A stretch of DNA of 64,000 nucleotides from Pterobdella sp. o SKG-2022 (Eukaryota > Annelida > Clitellata > Hirudinida > Piscicolidae). Made by a program: the position numbers and the translations under genes. Shown here piece by piece: positions 40,001 through 64,000 of the stretch. The notes under the pieces are model-generated. The model saw nothing but the letters and a program-made list of their open reading frames with translations. It did not search any database and had not been told where the DNA came from. The stretch spans positions 9,670,875 through 9,734,874 of the forward strand of contig OZ038325.1 in the NCBI GenBank assembly GCA_964035795.1. The letters are read 5' to 3'. The stretch's first letter is position 1. Every line of letters starts with the position of its first letter.

Positions 40001-43000
40001 TTAAAAACCTGCGGACATTTAAAGAAACTTTTGCAACTACAGTTTTGAAATGTATTTTAAATCAAATTTTAAATACCGGTATTTAACAATTTAAAAATTT
40101 GGAGTTTTGCAAATCTTTTAAAGCCCCATAAATATTAATTTCAAACTTTTGAATATTTCAAAAGATATGATTTATCTTCTGAGCATTTTAAATATTTCAA
40201 ATGTTTTTTCAAATTTTGTTTGACGAAATTTTTTTGAATTTTAACTTTTAGTTTGAGATTTTTCAACAAAACAAACAACATAAGCATTCTTGTGACACTT
40301 GCCAAATTTTTAAAAACATCTTCACTTTTTCAAACACTCTTGCTCATTTCAACCACGCTCCTTACAGCCTTCCACCCGAGTTCTCAACCAATCAAGTTTC
40401 ACCAGACGGGTCACATTACGGATTGTTTAACCAACCAGGCTTTCAACTCTACTTTACGCCCCAAGACCACCCTCAAACGACCCAAACCCCTCCCACCTCC
40501 GGATGAATTTCACGTTGCCCTCAACAACAACACAACCTACAAAAACATCCACAACACAGCATACAACAACATTAACAACAAAATTGTCGACAACCTCTTA
40601 GACAACGACAACTTCTTACGCAACACCAATCTCTTCAACAAAAGCCTTTTAATTGACAACGACGACAACAACAACGACAACACCTGGATTGCTACCGCAG
40701 ACAAACAGCCTCCACAAATACCACGTGACGCCATCACATTCCTCACACATGTGGGGGAAGGAGTCTTTAGTCAGGTTTCTGTGTGTGTATTTATTTTTAT
40801 TTGTGTGATTGTATCAGTGTGGTTGCATACAATGAAGAAACATGATATGTGTTAAAATAGAGCCTGTAGTTGTAATAATGATGGATACACACAAGCACAC
40901 GTGTCCCTCAGGTGCACCAGTGTCAACTGCACGGCAACAACACCCTCCTTCACTCCTACGACCTTAGATCCTCCGTGCAACGGTCATCCTTGTCTTTCAT
41001 GCATCGCTCCATCGTGTTTCAATGTTCATTGCACCGTCTTTTAAAAATGATAACAACGTGTTTTTCGATATTTATTACACCATCTTGTGTTAATTGGTCC
41101 ATTATATTTCAATAAATATTCCACCAACTTCCATCATTTTATTCACCATATTTGGGTTATCCTTTTGTTGAAAGATTTGTAGTTTTGTATATTGCTTTGA
41201 TGTTATTTTTATGATAATTTGACTATATTTTTAAGATCCATTACACCATACTTTTATCAATTTTTTATTTGAAAAACATTTAATTTTATTTTTTCATGGA
41301 TTCATTTCAAGATAATTCAATATTTCGAAACAATTCAGTAACATTTGTAATTTAGTGGTACATTTAGGCATCGGGTTAGTCATCCCATTTTAATGAAATT
41401 TTTTTTAATTGATTTTTTTTACCATAATTTAATAATATTACTAATTTGATTGGCACTCGCGCAACTTCCATCTTCTTCCTTCAAAAACTATTATTTGATA
41501 TTATTTGCAAATATTTCCACAATTATACTTGTAATTTTCAAAGGGGCCTTCCGTGACTCACGCAAAATCAAAAATTATTATGCCGCGTCTTTTTTGCTTT
41601 GACAACTTTTTCTCATTTCTTTTTTCTCATCACCAACTTATTGTTTATATTTTTTGTCGTTTTTTCATTCTCCACTTAAAATAGCTTTGCACCTCTCCAT
41701 CCTGCACATCTTTTCATCGCATCTAGCATTCGTAACCATCACCACCTACCATCACATTCACCACCAAACTTCATCACCACAGGGATGCGATGGATAGGAA
41801 GGTGCAAAGACTTTTGAGCTTCCAGGGTTGCTCAACCCTGACTCAACTGGTGGGTGTCTGCATGGAGGCTTCCCCTGGTTATGTCCTTCTCGAGTCATCT
41901 CCAGACCTCTACACCTTTCTCAACCAACATCCCTCTCTCACGTCAGTCGTCTATTTTGCCTGTCTCATCTATTTATCCGTCTGTTATATGTATTCATCTC
42001 TATTTGTATCTTCTGACGATCAAACCTTTCCAGATACGGCAGTTTGATCTACATGGCAAGCCAGATAGCAGCGGGGCTGAAGCATTTGGAGATGAGGGGG
42101 GTGGTGCATGGTGATGTGGCATGTAGGACTTGTGTGGTCTTCAACAACTTACACGTCAAGCTCTCCGACACTCAAGCCTGCAAGGGCGGGTCCTTCTCTC
42201 ACCACTACTATCTCGTCAGTACTCTTTTTCATCTTTATAATAATACATACTTGTTGTTGCCACCTGTGATGGCATGTGGAATCGTGCGCATAACATCACA
42301 AGTCGTCTTGATTTAAGGCTGCTGCAGAGACTTTGTTGTTATTAAAAAGAAAATGGAATCGATGCGAGTTGGGTTTAAAGTGGACTCAAGCAAAATTCTC
42401 GGCTTAAATTTTATTACCACTCAAGTCTCTAAATTTCTCTAAAATTTCGTTTTTTTGCTGAATTACTCTGAATTTTTGCGCCGATAAAACATCTTCGCGT
42501 GCGTCTCTCCACCTTACATCCTTATTAACATGTATTATCGTTCATCATCACGCCATTTCCAAAGTAAATTAACTCTAATTAATATTATAAAACTAATTTC
42601 AAAACTGTTGATAAGATTACTCCATATAAACAATAACGACACACCATCTCACACAGGATCCAAGGACCTCCACTATGCTGCCTATAAGATGGATGGCTTG
42701 GGAAGCGTATTTATATGTCAGTTTGTGGCTTGGTGCTGGGAGTACGCGGGCGTCGGCACAAATTAAATGGCTTGATTAATTTTTGCAACTTCTTTATAAA
42801 CTGACATTTTTGAGAAAAAATGAAACTTAAAAAACAACTCAATATTCTTATTATCCCTCACCATAGAACAACCAGAGCAGCAAAAGTGACGTTTGGATGT
42901 TCGGTGTGACTCTTTGGGAGATTCTCAACATGGCAAACCAGAGACCTTTTAACGAGATGGCCGATAAAATGGTGATAGAGAACATGAGGTTGATGGGCAA

Positions 43001-43205
43001 ACAGGACGACATATACACGTGCATAGACAACAAGCTGGCAACGTTATCTCAGCCGCCATCTTGCCCCAAAGAGACGTACGACTTGATTAAGGAGTGTTGC
43101 AACGTAGATTGTGAAGTGAGACCTTCCTTCCAAGATGTCCATCGCTTCCTCCAGATGAACAACAGTGGATTCAATATCCAATCAGATCTCTCCGTGCAAG
43201 TCTGA
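34079..43205 (+). CDS. Discoidin domain receptor-like protein with a pseudokinase domain (5' exon missing)
   Basis: Sixteen exons close in frame over 856 residues: 34079-34181, 35537-35678, 35756-35830, 36270-36346, 36822-36892, 38269-38690, 38748-38850, 39092-39327, 39507-39564, 39779-39847, 40368-40774, 40912-40982, 41783-41941, 42034-42214, 42657-42716 and 42867-43205. The first five code a DDR discoidin domain (starts CTNALGCYSGEIPNEAFSAS, ends VCLRVEVYGCLW). The next two code the DS-like domain (GLLSYTAPEGDW, STYDGTMEAG). Then come an acidic stalk, one TM segment and an Asn/Pro-rich juxtamembrane region. The kinase-fold part keeps PIRWMAWEA and SDVWMFGVTLWE. It has lost the catalytic Lys (to Tyr), the helix C Glu (to Lys), HRD (HGD), the catalytic-loop Asn (Thr) and DFG (DTQ). 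DDRs are collagen receptors; this one should bind matrix but not phosphorylate. The signal-peptide exon was not found. Confidence 0.9.
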
Positions 43206-44347
43206 TTATCATTTTCCATCGCGGTGTCAGACTCGTGTGAAAATATTTTTTATTTCATTTTTGAACTTTTCAGTGAAGCGCTTCAAATGTATTTCACTTT
43301 TAGTTTTGCTTCTTTTGAGCACATATTCCAATCGCACGCTGTATAAAAGGTATCGTAATATCAATAATAATGATAAAAATAATAATTTTGATTCTAAAAA
43401 TAAATATAATAAACTTGGAAAGATGGAAATAATTGAAGAAATAATAGCGAAAAGCGAAAGTGATCACTAGCTCCTCTTCAGTTCCCACGTTTCGTGACCG
43501 TAGTGGCTTTTGTTGCTTTGTTATTGTATTTATTTGGTCAGAGTAATCGATATTTTTGGAATTATTCGCGAACTCATTGTAAATAAGTGAGGAATGAAGC
43601 TTCGACTCGGCTTCATTGTGGTCGTTTGTGATTGTTACTTGTGAATTCCTTGTTTCCAGCATAATTTCTATTTTTCATTAGCTAACTTGTATCATTTTTT
43701 TATCATTTAATATTGCCGATATAATTAATATTCATAAATATGAAATTTCTTTTTTTGCTAAAATAGCTTTATTTTTGAGCCACGCAAGATTTTGACTAAC
43801 AAACGTTTGCCATCTTGCCATCATCCACCTTCGTTTGGAGATTCAGATATTTTGAAAATAAAATTCATAAGTCTAATTTTTGATTTCTTTGTGATAGTTG
43901 CCATAGAAGCGTTGGCAACCATTTTTTAAAATTATTTTCTTAAAATATATTTGGACGGAATAAATAAAATTTTTAGAAAAAATTATGTTTAGCGGTCGAT
44001 AATAGAAGAGATTGAAGAATGCGTAACCTTATCGCTCATCGACCCGCATCTGGCTTAGTTCTAGCAACATCCATTTTTTTCTTTTATAATGAATTATCAT
44101 TTAAAATATTTCAAATGATTCAATAAAAGAATTATAATGACACTTTCTTGGACAAATTAACAAAGACGAGATGCCACATGCTACTTGAAGGGGACATGGA
44201 GAAGGTGGTTGAGTTGAAAGGTCATGTTTGAAGTTTGAGACATCAATCAAATCAACACAACATCGTGTTGGGGTTGTGTTAATCGGAAAAACATTATAAA
44301 AAAAAGGTTATCGCGGCTTTGTGGTCGATAAAGTTCAAAGAGAAGGG
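43206..44347. other. Intergenic between DDR-like and TSR genes
   Basis: DDR 3' UTR followed by the TSR promoter region. No exon is supported. An inverted repeat GTTGCCA-N9-TGGCAAC lies at 43897-43919. Confidence 0.6.
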
Positions 44348-44354
44348 ATAAAAG
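44348..44354 (+). promoter_or_regulatory. TATA-like element of TSR-protein gene
   Basis: ATAAAAG about 30 bases before a probable 5' UTR exon ending at 44404 (AGAG|gtgagt). The next exon begins at 44494 after aaacag and holds the ATG at 44502. Confidence 0.4.
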
Positions 44355-44501
44355 GGAGGGTGAAGAGAAGGAAGCAAGGTGTCAGAACTCGTCTTGAAAT
44401 AGAGGTGAGTCGTTTTTTTTTTCATGGTTTTGTGGTATTAATATTTCAATAATAAATAGAATTTTAGAATAGCGACCAAACTATTTGAAACAGACGGTAC
44501 A

Positions 44502-53955
<9,454 letters not shown>

Positions 53956-54028
53956 ATGATTTGAAATTGTTGTGAAAACTTTGAAACATTCAAATTTATT
54001 TGTTATATAATATATTTTGAAAATCTCA

Positions 54029-54034
54029 AATAAA
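54029..54034 (+). promoter_or_regulatory. PolyA signal of TSR-protein gene
   Basis: AATAAA 74 bases after the TAA at 53953-53955. Confidence 0.7.
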
Positions 54035-54411
54035 ATAGATCGGTATTGAAAATGGCAAAAAGTTCGTTAAAATAAAAATATGAATAGATTTTAATAGATC
54101 CATCTCGACTGCTTCATACTCAAATCTTTTTCGTTTGCTAGATTGCCTAAAAACTCAAAACTTATGAATCGTAATAACTGAGATGAAGAAAACATTGATA
54201 AACGCTGAGGATCATAAACTCAGATTATAACGGCGGTTTTAAAATATAGGATGTGCAAGTTATTTTTATATATATCTTTTCTCGTTTTACCAATATTAAA
54301 AAGTATAACATATGCAAGATTAATAGCATAAATAATCATTTTTTAAAATACTAAACTTAAAAGTTTCTATTTTTATCTCTCTGATAACCAGTTTTATCGA
54401 TTTTAATCCAA

Positions 54412-58116
<3,705 letters not shown>

Positions 58117-58304
58117 AAAGGGGTGATGAGCGCGATTGAGTTGTGATTTTGATGAGATTTATAATCGATTGTAAAAAGGCGTTCAAGTATTTGCTGATGT
58201 ACAGCAATTCGGTACTTCTTCCGTTCCAAAATATTCCAATGACATCTCACAATAATTTCATTTCATTTTTAACTTTGAATTTCATTCGGTTTTATTTTGA
58301 AGTT

Positions 58305-58310
58305 AATAAA
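58305..58310 (+). promoter_or_regulatory. PolyA signal of WDR13-like gene
   Basis: AATAAA about 190 bases past the TGA at 58114-58116. Confidence 0.65.
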
Positions 58311-58336
58311 CAAAATGATGGGGAACAAAGTATAAA

Positions 58337-58342
58337 TTTATT
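58337..58342 (-). promoter_or_regulatory. PolyA signal of small minus-strand gene
   Basis: TTTATT on plus, 135 bases past the minus-strand stop at 58477. The two convergent 3' ends should meet or overlap here. Confidence 0.55.
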
Positions 58343-58476
58343 ACCACACTGCAATGGCTAGCATGAAACTTATAACACAACACATCACTTCCCCCATAGA
58401 TTCACTCTCTCTTTCCTTTTTCCCAATTTCTGTGCTGTGACATGTTTAAACATCAAAGCTCGTCTTCATAACAACG

Positions 58477-58749
58477 TCAAACAAACCTGGCTTCGAGGTC
58501 GCACTGAGGTTGTGTAGTGATGGGAGAGAATTGCTGGTGAATGTTGTGTCCAGTTATGTTGCGTTCACAATACCTCGATAACAAATAAGTCGACTCTAAT
58601 TGATTTTCGTTTTGTGCCCCAATAAGGATTGAATCAGATGAATCAGATTTTATAAGACCTTTCTCGGGGTCGGTTTCGTCTAAGGAGATTTGCGATGGAG
58701 AACAATAGAGAGAACTGTCTCTTGTCCCGTAGTTTGAATAACCACTCAT
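58477..58749 (-). CDS. Small protein of unknown function, 90 residues
   Basis: Uninterrupted frame from ATG at 58749 (MSGYSNYGTRDSSLYCSPSQ) to a stop at 58477, ending CDLEARFV. It is polar and Ser/Asn/Gln-rich, with acidic-Ser text (SDSSDSILIG) like a trafficking or phospho-motif. There is no signal peptide or membrane segment. It has its own polyA signal and shares a compact head-to-head promoter with UBE4A (147 bases between ATGs). These support a real gene, but I do not recognise the family. It could also be the 5' exon of a longer gene if a donor lies before the stop. Confidence 0.5.
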   Translation of the reverse strand: MSGYSNYGTRDSSLYCSPSQISLDETDPEKGLIKSDSSDSILIGAQNENQLESTYLLSRYCERNITGHNIHQQFSPITTQPQCDLEARFV

Positions 58750-58895
58750 TGGAATTTTGAAAATTCTCAATTTTATTTGTTATGAAATTTAAATTATGAC
58801 GCGAGATTCTGTTTAAAAAGTTTACTTTTAGTGGAATTTTTTAATCTTCAACGATAGTTTTCGTTTTTTAGGAAATTGCTGACTTTCAAAAGGCA
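58750..58895. promoter_or_regulatory. Putative bidirectional promoter
   Basis: Only 146 bases separate divergent start codons. There is no TATA box. Part of it (from 58872 after ttttttag) may instead be the start of a second UBE4A exon. Confidence 0.4.
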
Positions 58896-61800
58896 ATGTT
58901 GCCAGAAACAAACCCGTTTGTTCATCTTTTTGAGAATTATGAAGAAGCTTTGAGGCAACACGAAGCTACTCAAAGGCAAAATGGTGAGCCCAAAGAGAGG
59001 GGTAGGCAAAAGAGTTTGCAATGAAAAATTTTCAAAGTTTTAATTGATTTTATTTGCATATGTATTTGATAAAAATAAACGTAATAAAATAATTTTTTTG
59101 TATGCCGGAATGACAAGCATGAACTAAAATTTTTAGAAAAAGAGGTCGAGAACGAGCGGTTAAAAGCCATTAAAAACAAGTATATCGAGAGGATATTTCT
59201 TTTCACTTTGAGCAAAAGTAACAAATAGTAACATTTAGTTTTTTAAATAAAGTGAAAATCATTTAAGAAATGGTTAAAAATATTATTTTGATAAATTTTC
59301 GGTTCCAAAACCACCATCACCACCAAAAACCACTGACAGACACTTCCACTGCCAACCTCATTGACCTATCTCATCTCATCAAACTCATTCCCAAATCTGA
59401 TTGCTTCTCACAAGAGTCACTCAACTTTGTGAGTCCATTACCAATATAAATTTAACTAATAATATAAATTTATATATTATCATTGTTTCATCATACTTCC
59501 ACTGATAAGGTATACAATTTGATGGTGATATTGCATCATTAGCAATATTACACCACCCAACCCATGCTAATCAATAACTTTTAACCTCACAAGTTCTTAT
59601 ATGAATGTCTGGAGACTGATACGAGGTCAGTGGAGTTGACTACAGGGCTTAATAAATCAAGTCCCCAAGTCTCCCCCAAAGAATCCAACCCCATCATGTA
59701 CCTCAGCAACTGCTACATTAGACTGTATAATATCATTGTGCCAGAGTTCTTCGAGGTGGGTGGTAAAGGTTTCTAAGACAGTGGTGTGGTGAAGAGGTTG
59801 GAGGTTAGTGGTGTGGTGGGTGGAGGATGATGTTAGTATTAGTTGATGTATAAATTAAAGATATATTATAAACTATCACACTTACCTGCTATCTCACACC
59901 ACAAAGGAATTCAATGATTTTTTGTCATATGGGCAACTAGCAGACCACAAAGAGTCTTCAGCCATCAAAAATTTCCTATTCAACTGCTACAAAGTGATAA
60001 AGAATGAAGGTTTTTTGAGGGTGGCAAACCCCAAAATCTTCTCGGCCACTGCCACAAATGACTACCTGAAGGCCATTCTCCTAGACAACACTTTCATCTC
60101 TTCTCTCGATAATGGTCATCTTTCAAAGGATTTGTGTCATATCAAATTCAATATTATATTTTTCTTTTGATCTCACCATTTATCAATTTACCAATAACAA
60201 ATCTCCCTGTACCACTCACCACAGATCTCCATGTACACTTCTTTCTCATGATCTGCAACCTCATGTACGAAGAGAGAGTCGCATGTTACAAGGCAACCAA
60301 AGATCCTGAATATCACCCTATGTTCCCCTCTCTGCTCCCCTCTTCAGAACTTCATAGTTTGTATGTGTTGTTTCAGCCACTGCTGAGCCAGATCAAACAC
60401 AAATTGCTCTCCATGAAGCTCAACGACCCATCCATTCCAGCAGTCTTCAATGCCCTCCAGTTCTTCCACTCATCCTTCTACAACCAACAAAATGATAACT
60501 CACTCGCCAGGGCTCGTCACTTAATTTCTACCAGTTGACTTGTTTGATTTAAATAATATAGATAAACATAATGATATAGCTTGATAATAGCACAAATGAA
60601 CCTTATGTTATTGTTATATATGAAAAAGCATGTTTCAAATTTGTATGCCAACAAAGTTGCCCAACATGACCACCAAAGCGATGCATGATTGCAACACACC
60701 CACAGATCCTGCTGCAGTTCAACAACATGGACATCTTGAAGGAAAAGATCAAGCTGCATAAGCAGCCTCACACATCCTCCAAACTTGGCTTTCTCTATGG
60801 GGACTCCTTGTTAGGTGCGTGTGAATTTGTGTGTCGGGTTTAATTCCAGGTCCGGTATTTCATTTTTATGTGTCTTGGTTCTTGTTTATGAGATATTACT
60901 GTTATTTCCTACATAATGTGCAACTTCAATGAACAAACACAGGCCGTTTGTTCTCATTGAGTTGTGTACCCTCTTCTGAGTTTGCATCATGTGACTTCTA
61001 CATGGACACAAGTCTGTTGGATGGAGCTTACATTGAGAGAGTGGACTCGTTCATACATTCGGTAGGTGGTGCTATATGCTTCATATCTATCCATCCATCC
61101 ATCCATCCACCCTTTTTCAGCTATTGGATGACCTGCATGGCCACCTGGAGCACTTGATGAAGGGCTTATTGAAAATGGGAGGCGTGGTGAAGCATGAAAC
61201 CCTCTCATTCGTTGCTGGAGCCATCATGAGCAACAAGGGTGGGTGGAAAAGAATGGAAAAGGATTACTTTATGGAAGAATATGAATAACACACAGATCGC
61301 TCAAAGATATGGACGATAGAGCAGTCAGCCATCTTGCCGACCTACTTGTCATCTGACAGCTTCTTCATCAACATCACCTCCACCCTCACTCGTCTCTTTT
61401 CCCCTTTTATCAAACAACATGACACCTTCCAGAAGATACAACTTCACTACTCTTCTGCCAGTCTGCAGGGTTATTATTATTTTTATTGTTCTTGTTTTAT
61501 TATTGTTATTCTTATAATACAGGTGAGAACGACAAAAGAATTGACATCCACATGAGAAGTATGTAGATTTGAAATGATTGATGATGGTGGTAGTGATGAT
61601 GATGATGATGGTGGTGATGATGATGATGATGGTGGCGGTGATGATGGTGATGATGGTTATGATTCAAGTCATCTGATACATTCGTTATTGCAGACATCTG
61701 TGAAACCAGGTTAGTGCCACAAGAATGCAACACTGCCAACTCAATCAACACTGCCGTCAATAATCCTTCAGCTACCAACACTTCAACAACCACCACAACA

Positions 61801-62796
61801 ACAGCTGAACCCACTCTCTCCATTGACCCACCACCCGAAACTTTCCATGATGCCCAGTCCCTGGACAACCTCTCCTTCTCATTCAGCACTGAGCTTTTCT
61901 TCATGGTGCACTGTAGTCTCAATGTGGGCTTCAATGTGGTGCAGGTGAAGTTCAACAAGATAAATGAAGAGGTGGCTCGGGTCATGGCTCGGTATGTCTT
62001 GTGTCATCATCATCATTGCTGTGTGTATTAATCTGTCATCACGCACCAAAACTACAAACCATACTATCCACACCACCAATGACACAGATACAAGGATGTC
62101 AGAGCAAACTTGGGAGTCAATTCATCAGAGGAGGTGCATTTGAAGGAGGACCTCGAACGAAGTATGTGCGGTCTTTACCTGCGATACATCGTTTTTTTAT
62201 GCTATCAACATCACCATCTTCACCCCCACTACAGTGGCTCCCTTGTTTTATTGCTACAAGAGTTTGTTGACTCACCCATCAAGCTGTCAAAGTCTCTTCT
62301 CCTTCCATTCCTTCACAGCTGCATTCCTTACACACATCATCAAAAAGAGTGGTGGTAGTGATGTTGATGCTGATGCTGATGATTTGCTTATTGGCTATAA
62401 TGCTGGTGGGCTGACTGATGCTAATGATGGTGATGCAAGTAACAATAATAATAATGATGATGATGAATTTAGTGATAAGAGTAACGATAAAAATGTTTTT
62501 ATATGCAATGGTGACGTCACCAAAACTCAAAAGAACCTCTTGAAAGGCAATAAATCTCCTCAAAACAACATTAATGATAAAAGTGGAAACAAGAAAAATC
62601 TTAGAACAGGTGATTATAATATCAAAGACAGTACCATGAACAACAAAAATAATAACGAGAATAATAGCAAGAATAAGTTAAGCTTGAACGACTTTGAGTC
62701 TAATGATGACCTGAGGTATGTGCCAGAGTTTGTGCTTGAGAACATTCAAAAGTATGTGCTCTTCATCAGGAATTTCAAGTCGGATCTCTTCAAGGT

Positions 62797-62841
<45 letters not shown>

Positions 62842-63887
62842 GAGGGTTTTGTTGGAGTGTTGTGTTTGATTGCTTTATTAGGCTTATAATTTTGAAACTA
62901 TGAACTTCACCAAACCACTTTAGATAAAATGCCTTAGTTCACATCACACCTCAACACTGCACCACAGAACAGCCCAGAAGAGATCCATAACATCTTTATT
63001 TTTAGCATCATCTTTTGCTCCTCCCCCTCCTACGTCAACAACCCCCATCTGAGATCAGAGCTGGCTTCAGTCATCTCATCCTTCCTACCCTCCAATGAGG
63101 CTAATCTCTTCTTTACGTATGTTCGTTGTGTGATTGTTTGTGTTGTAAAGAAGGTCTTCAAGCTTTTTTATTCTACACTACTTGACCCTAGCTTTAACCT
63201 TCTCCCACCACACCACTCTCCACCACACCACTCTCCACCACACCACTCTCTACCACACCACTCTACACCACACCACTCTCCACCACACCACTCTCCACTA
63301 CACCACTCTCCACTACACCACTCTCCACCACACCACTCTCCACCACACCACTCTCCACCACACCACTCTCCACTACACCACCCTCCACCACACCATCCTC
63401 CACTACAGCTTCAACCGTACGAACCTCTTCACCACCAACCCATGCAGCCAACTCTTATTTCCCATTATGATTTCACTCTATGTCGACACTGAAACCACCG
63501 GTGAGTGTTCCATCTTGTGTGATTATGTGTGTTTGTTGTTTTAAATTGTTTTCTTGTATGTACTACCACACCACAACAAAGGTCAGGAAGGTCAATTCGA
63601 GACCAAGTTCCAACTGAGGTTGCCCATATACCACGTGATCAAACATATTTGCCAATATGAGCAGCATAAGAAAGTGATGAAGGTAGGTGGGCGGAGATTT
63701 TCCTGCTGTTATATGTGTTCAAAAAATATAATGATAAGGAAAAAGAATAATAATAATAACGATAATGTGACAGTGCATAGCGGAGTTTGCAGAGAATCAT
63801 GCCGATGACACAGAGGTCCCCATCTTCCTCCGCTTTATCAACCTCCTTGTTAATGATGCTATTCATCTGCTTGATGAGGCTCTGAGG
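58896..63887 (+). CDS. UBE4A: Ubiquitin conjugation factor E4 A (UBE4A-like), partial at 3' end
   Basis: Starts MLPETNPFVHLFENYEEALR, like the UBE4A N-terminus. Exons: 58896-58983, 59137-59217 (IERIFLFTL), 59340-59428, 59594-59755, 59907-60114, 60225-60515, about 60706-60814, 60943-61061, 61121-61238, 61296-61469 (SKIW), 61523-61558, 61694-61991, 62088-62161, 62235-62794, 62968-63116, 63409-63500, 63582-63682 and 63774-63887 (FLRFINLLVNDAIHLLDEAL). These cover much of the Ufd2 core; the U-box lies beyond the window. E4 enzymes extend ubiquitin chains. The exon at 62235 carries an Asn/Asp-rich insert of about 120 residues before YVPEFVLENI. The junction from 60515 to 60706 does not fit in phase, so a short exon or other splice site is missing there. 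Confidence 0.92.
62798..62840 (+). repeat. (GT)n starting at a UBE4A donor
   Basis: The donor GT at 62795 merges into the microsatellite. Confidence 0.95.
63199..63405 (+). repeat. 15-bp C/A/T-rich minisatellite at the end of a UBE4A intron
   Basis: About 14 copies of caccacaccactctc run to the acceptor at 63408 and act as its pyrimidine-rich tract. Confidence 0.95.
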
Positions 63888-64000
63888 GTGGGTCAAGTGG
63901 GGTGTGATGTGGTAAATTGTGGTGTGGTGTAGTATGATGTAGTGTGGTGTGGAGTGGTATGGTGTGGTGACTGTCTTCATACCATCATAACTACTACTGA

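Overview
This is a window of an invertebrate metazoan nuclear genome. It is AT-rich, with GT-AG introns mostly 60 to 1000 bases long, many (GT)n, (CATC)n and minisatellite tracts inside introns, and one 200-N assembly gap. The genes are animal-specific: a tectonic-like protein, a stargazin/TARP-type calcium-channel gamma subunit, a BOK-like Bcl-2 protein, ANKIB1, a discoidin domain receptor, a thrombospondin-repeat/fibrinogen secreted protein, WDR13 and UBE4A. The phylum cannot be fixed from the sequence. All gene models were assembled by hand from exon phase, splice motifs and recognised family sequence; where noted, the whole model closes in frame.

Layout. 262-996 (+): last exons of a tectonic-like gene. 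3865-7766 (+): TARP-like gene ending in a PDZ ligand. 8148-11088 (+): eight-exon coiled-coil gene with an RFX X-box-like motif just upstream. 11238-16821 (-): very large, highly charged, unrecognised protein, tail-to-tail with the previous gene. 16971-18059 (-): BOK-like gene. 19304-25720 (-): ANKIB1, interrupted by the gap. 25721-34078: AT-rich stretch with one orphan terminal exon. 34079-43205 (+): DDR-family receptor whose kinase domain has lost its key catalytic residues. 44502-53955 (+): 2160-residue secreted multidomain protein. 54412-58116 (+): WDR13 with an added acidic tail. 58477-58749 (-): small unrecognised gene. 58896 to the right edge (+): UBE4A, whose U-box lies outside the window.

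Most striking is the gene at 44502-53955. It encodes a signal peptide, 17 nearly identical copies of a Tyr-rich decapeptide (EYEPHDYKTG), 24 thrombospondin type 1 modules on phase-1 exons, a fibrinogen-like segment and a Tyr/Lys-rich tail with a 17-residue repeat. The design recalls animal bioadhesives and secreted matrix proteins, though no function is proven. Nine of its TSR modules lack both predicted partners of at least one disulfide, a pattern of coordinated loss. The second strong result is the DDR-family pseudokinase. The neighbours show no common pathway: ubiquitin ligation (ANKIB1, UBE4A), apoptosis (BOK), cilia (tectonic and possibly the coiled-coil gene) and the cell surface or matrix (TARP, DDR, TSR protein) are simply adjacent.
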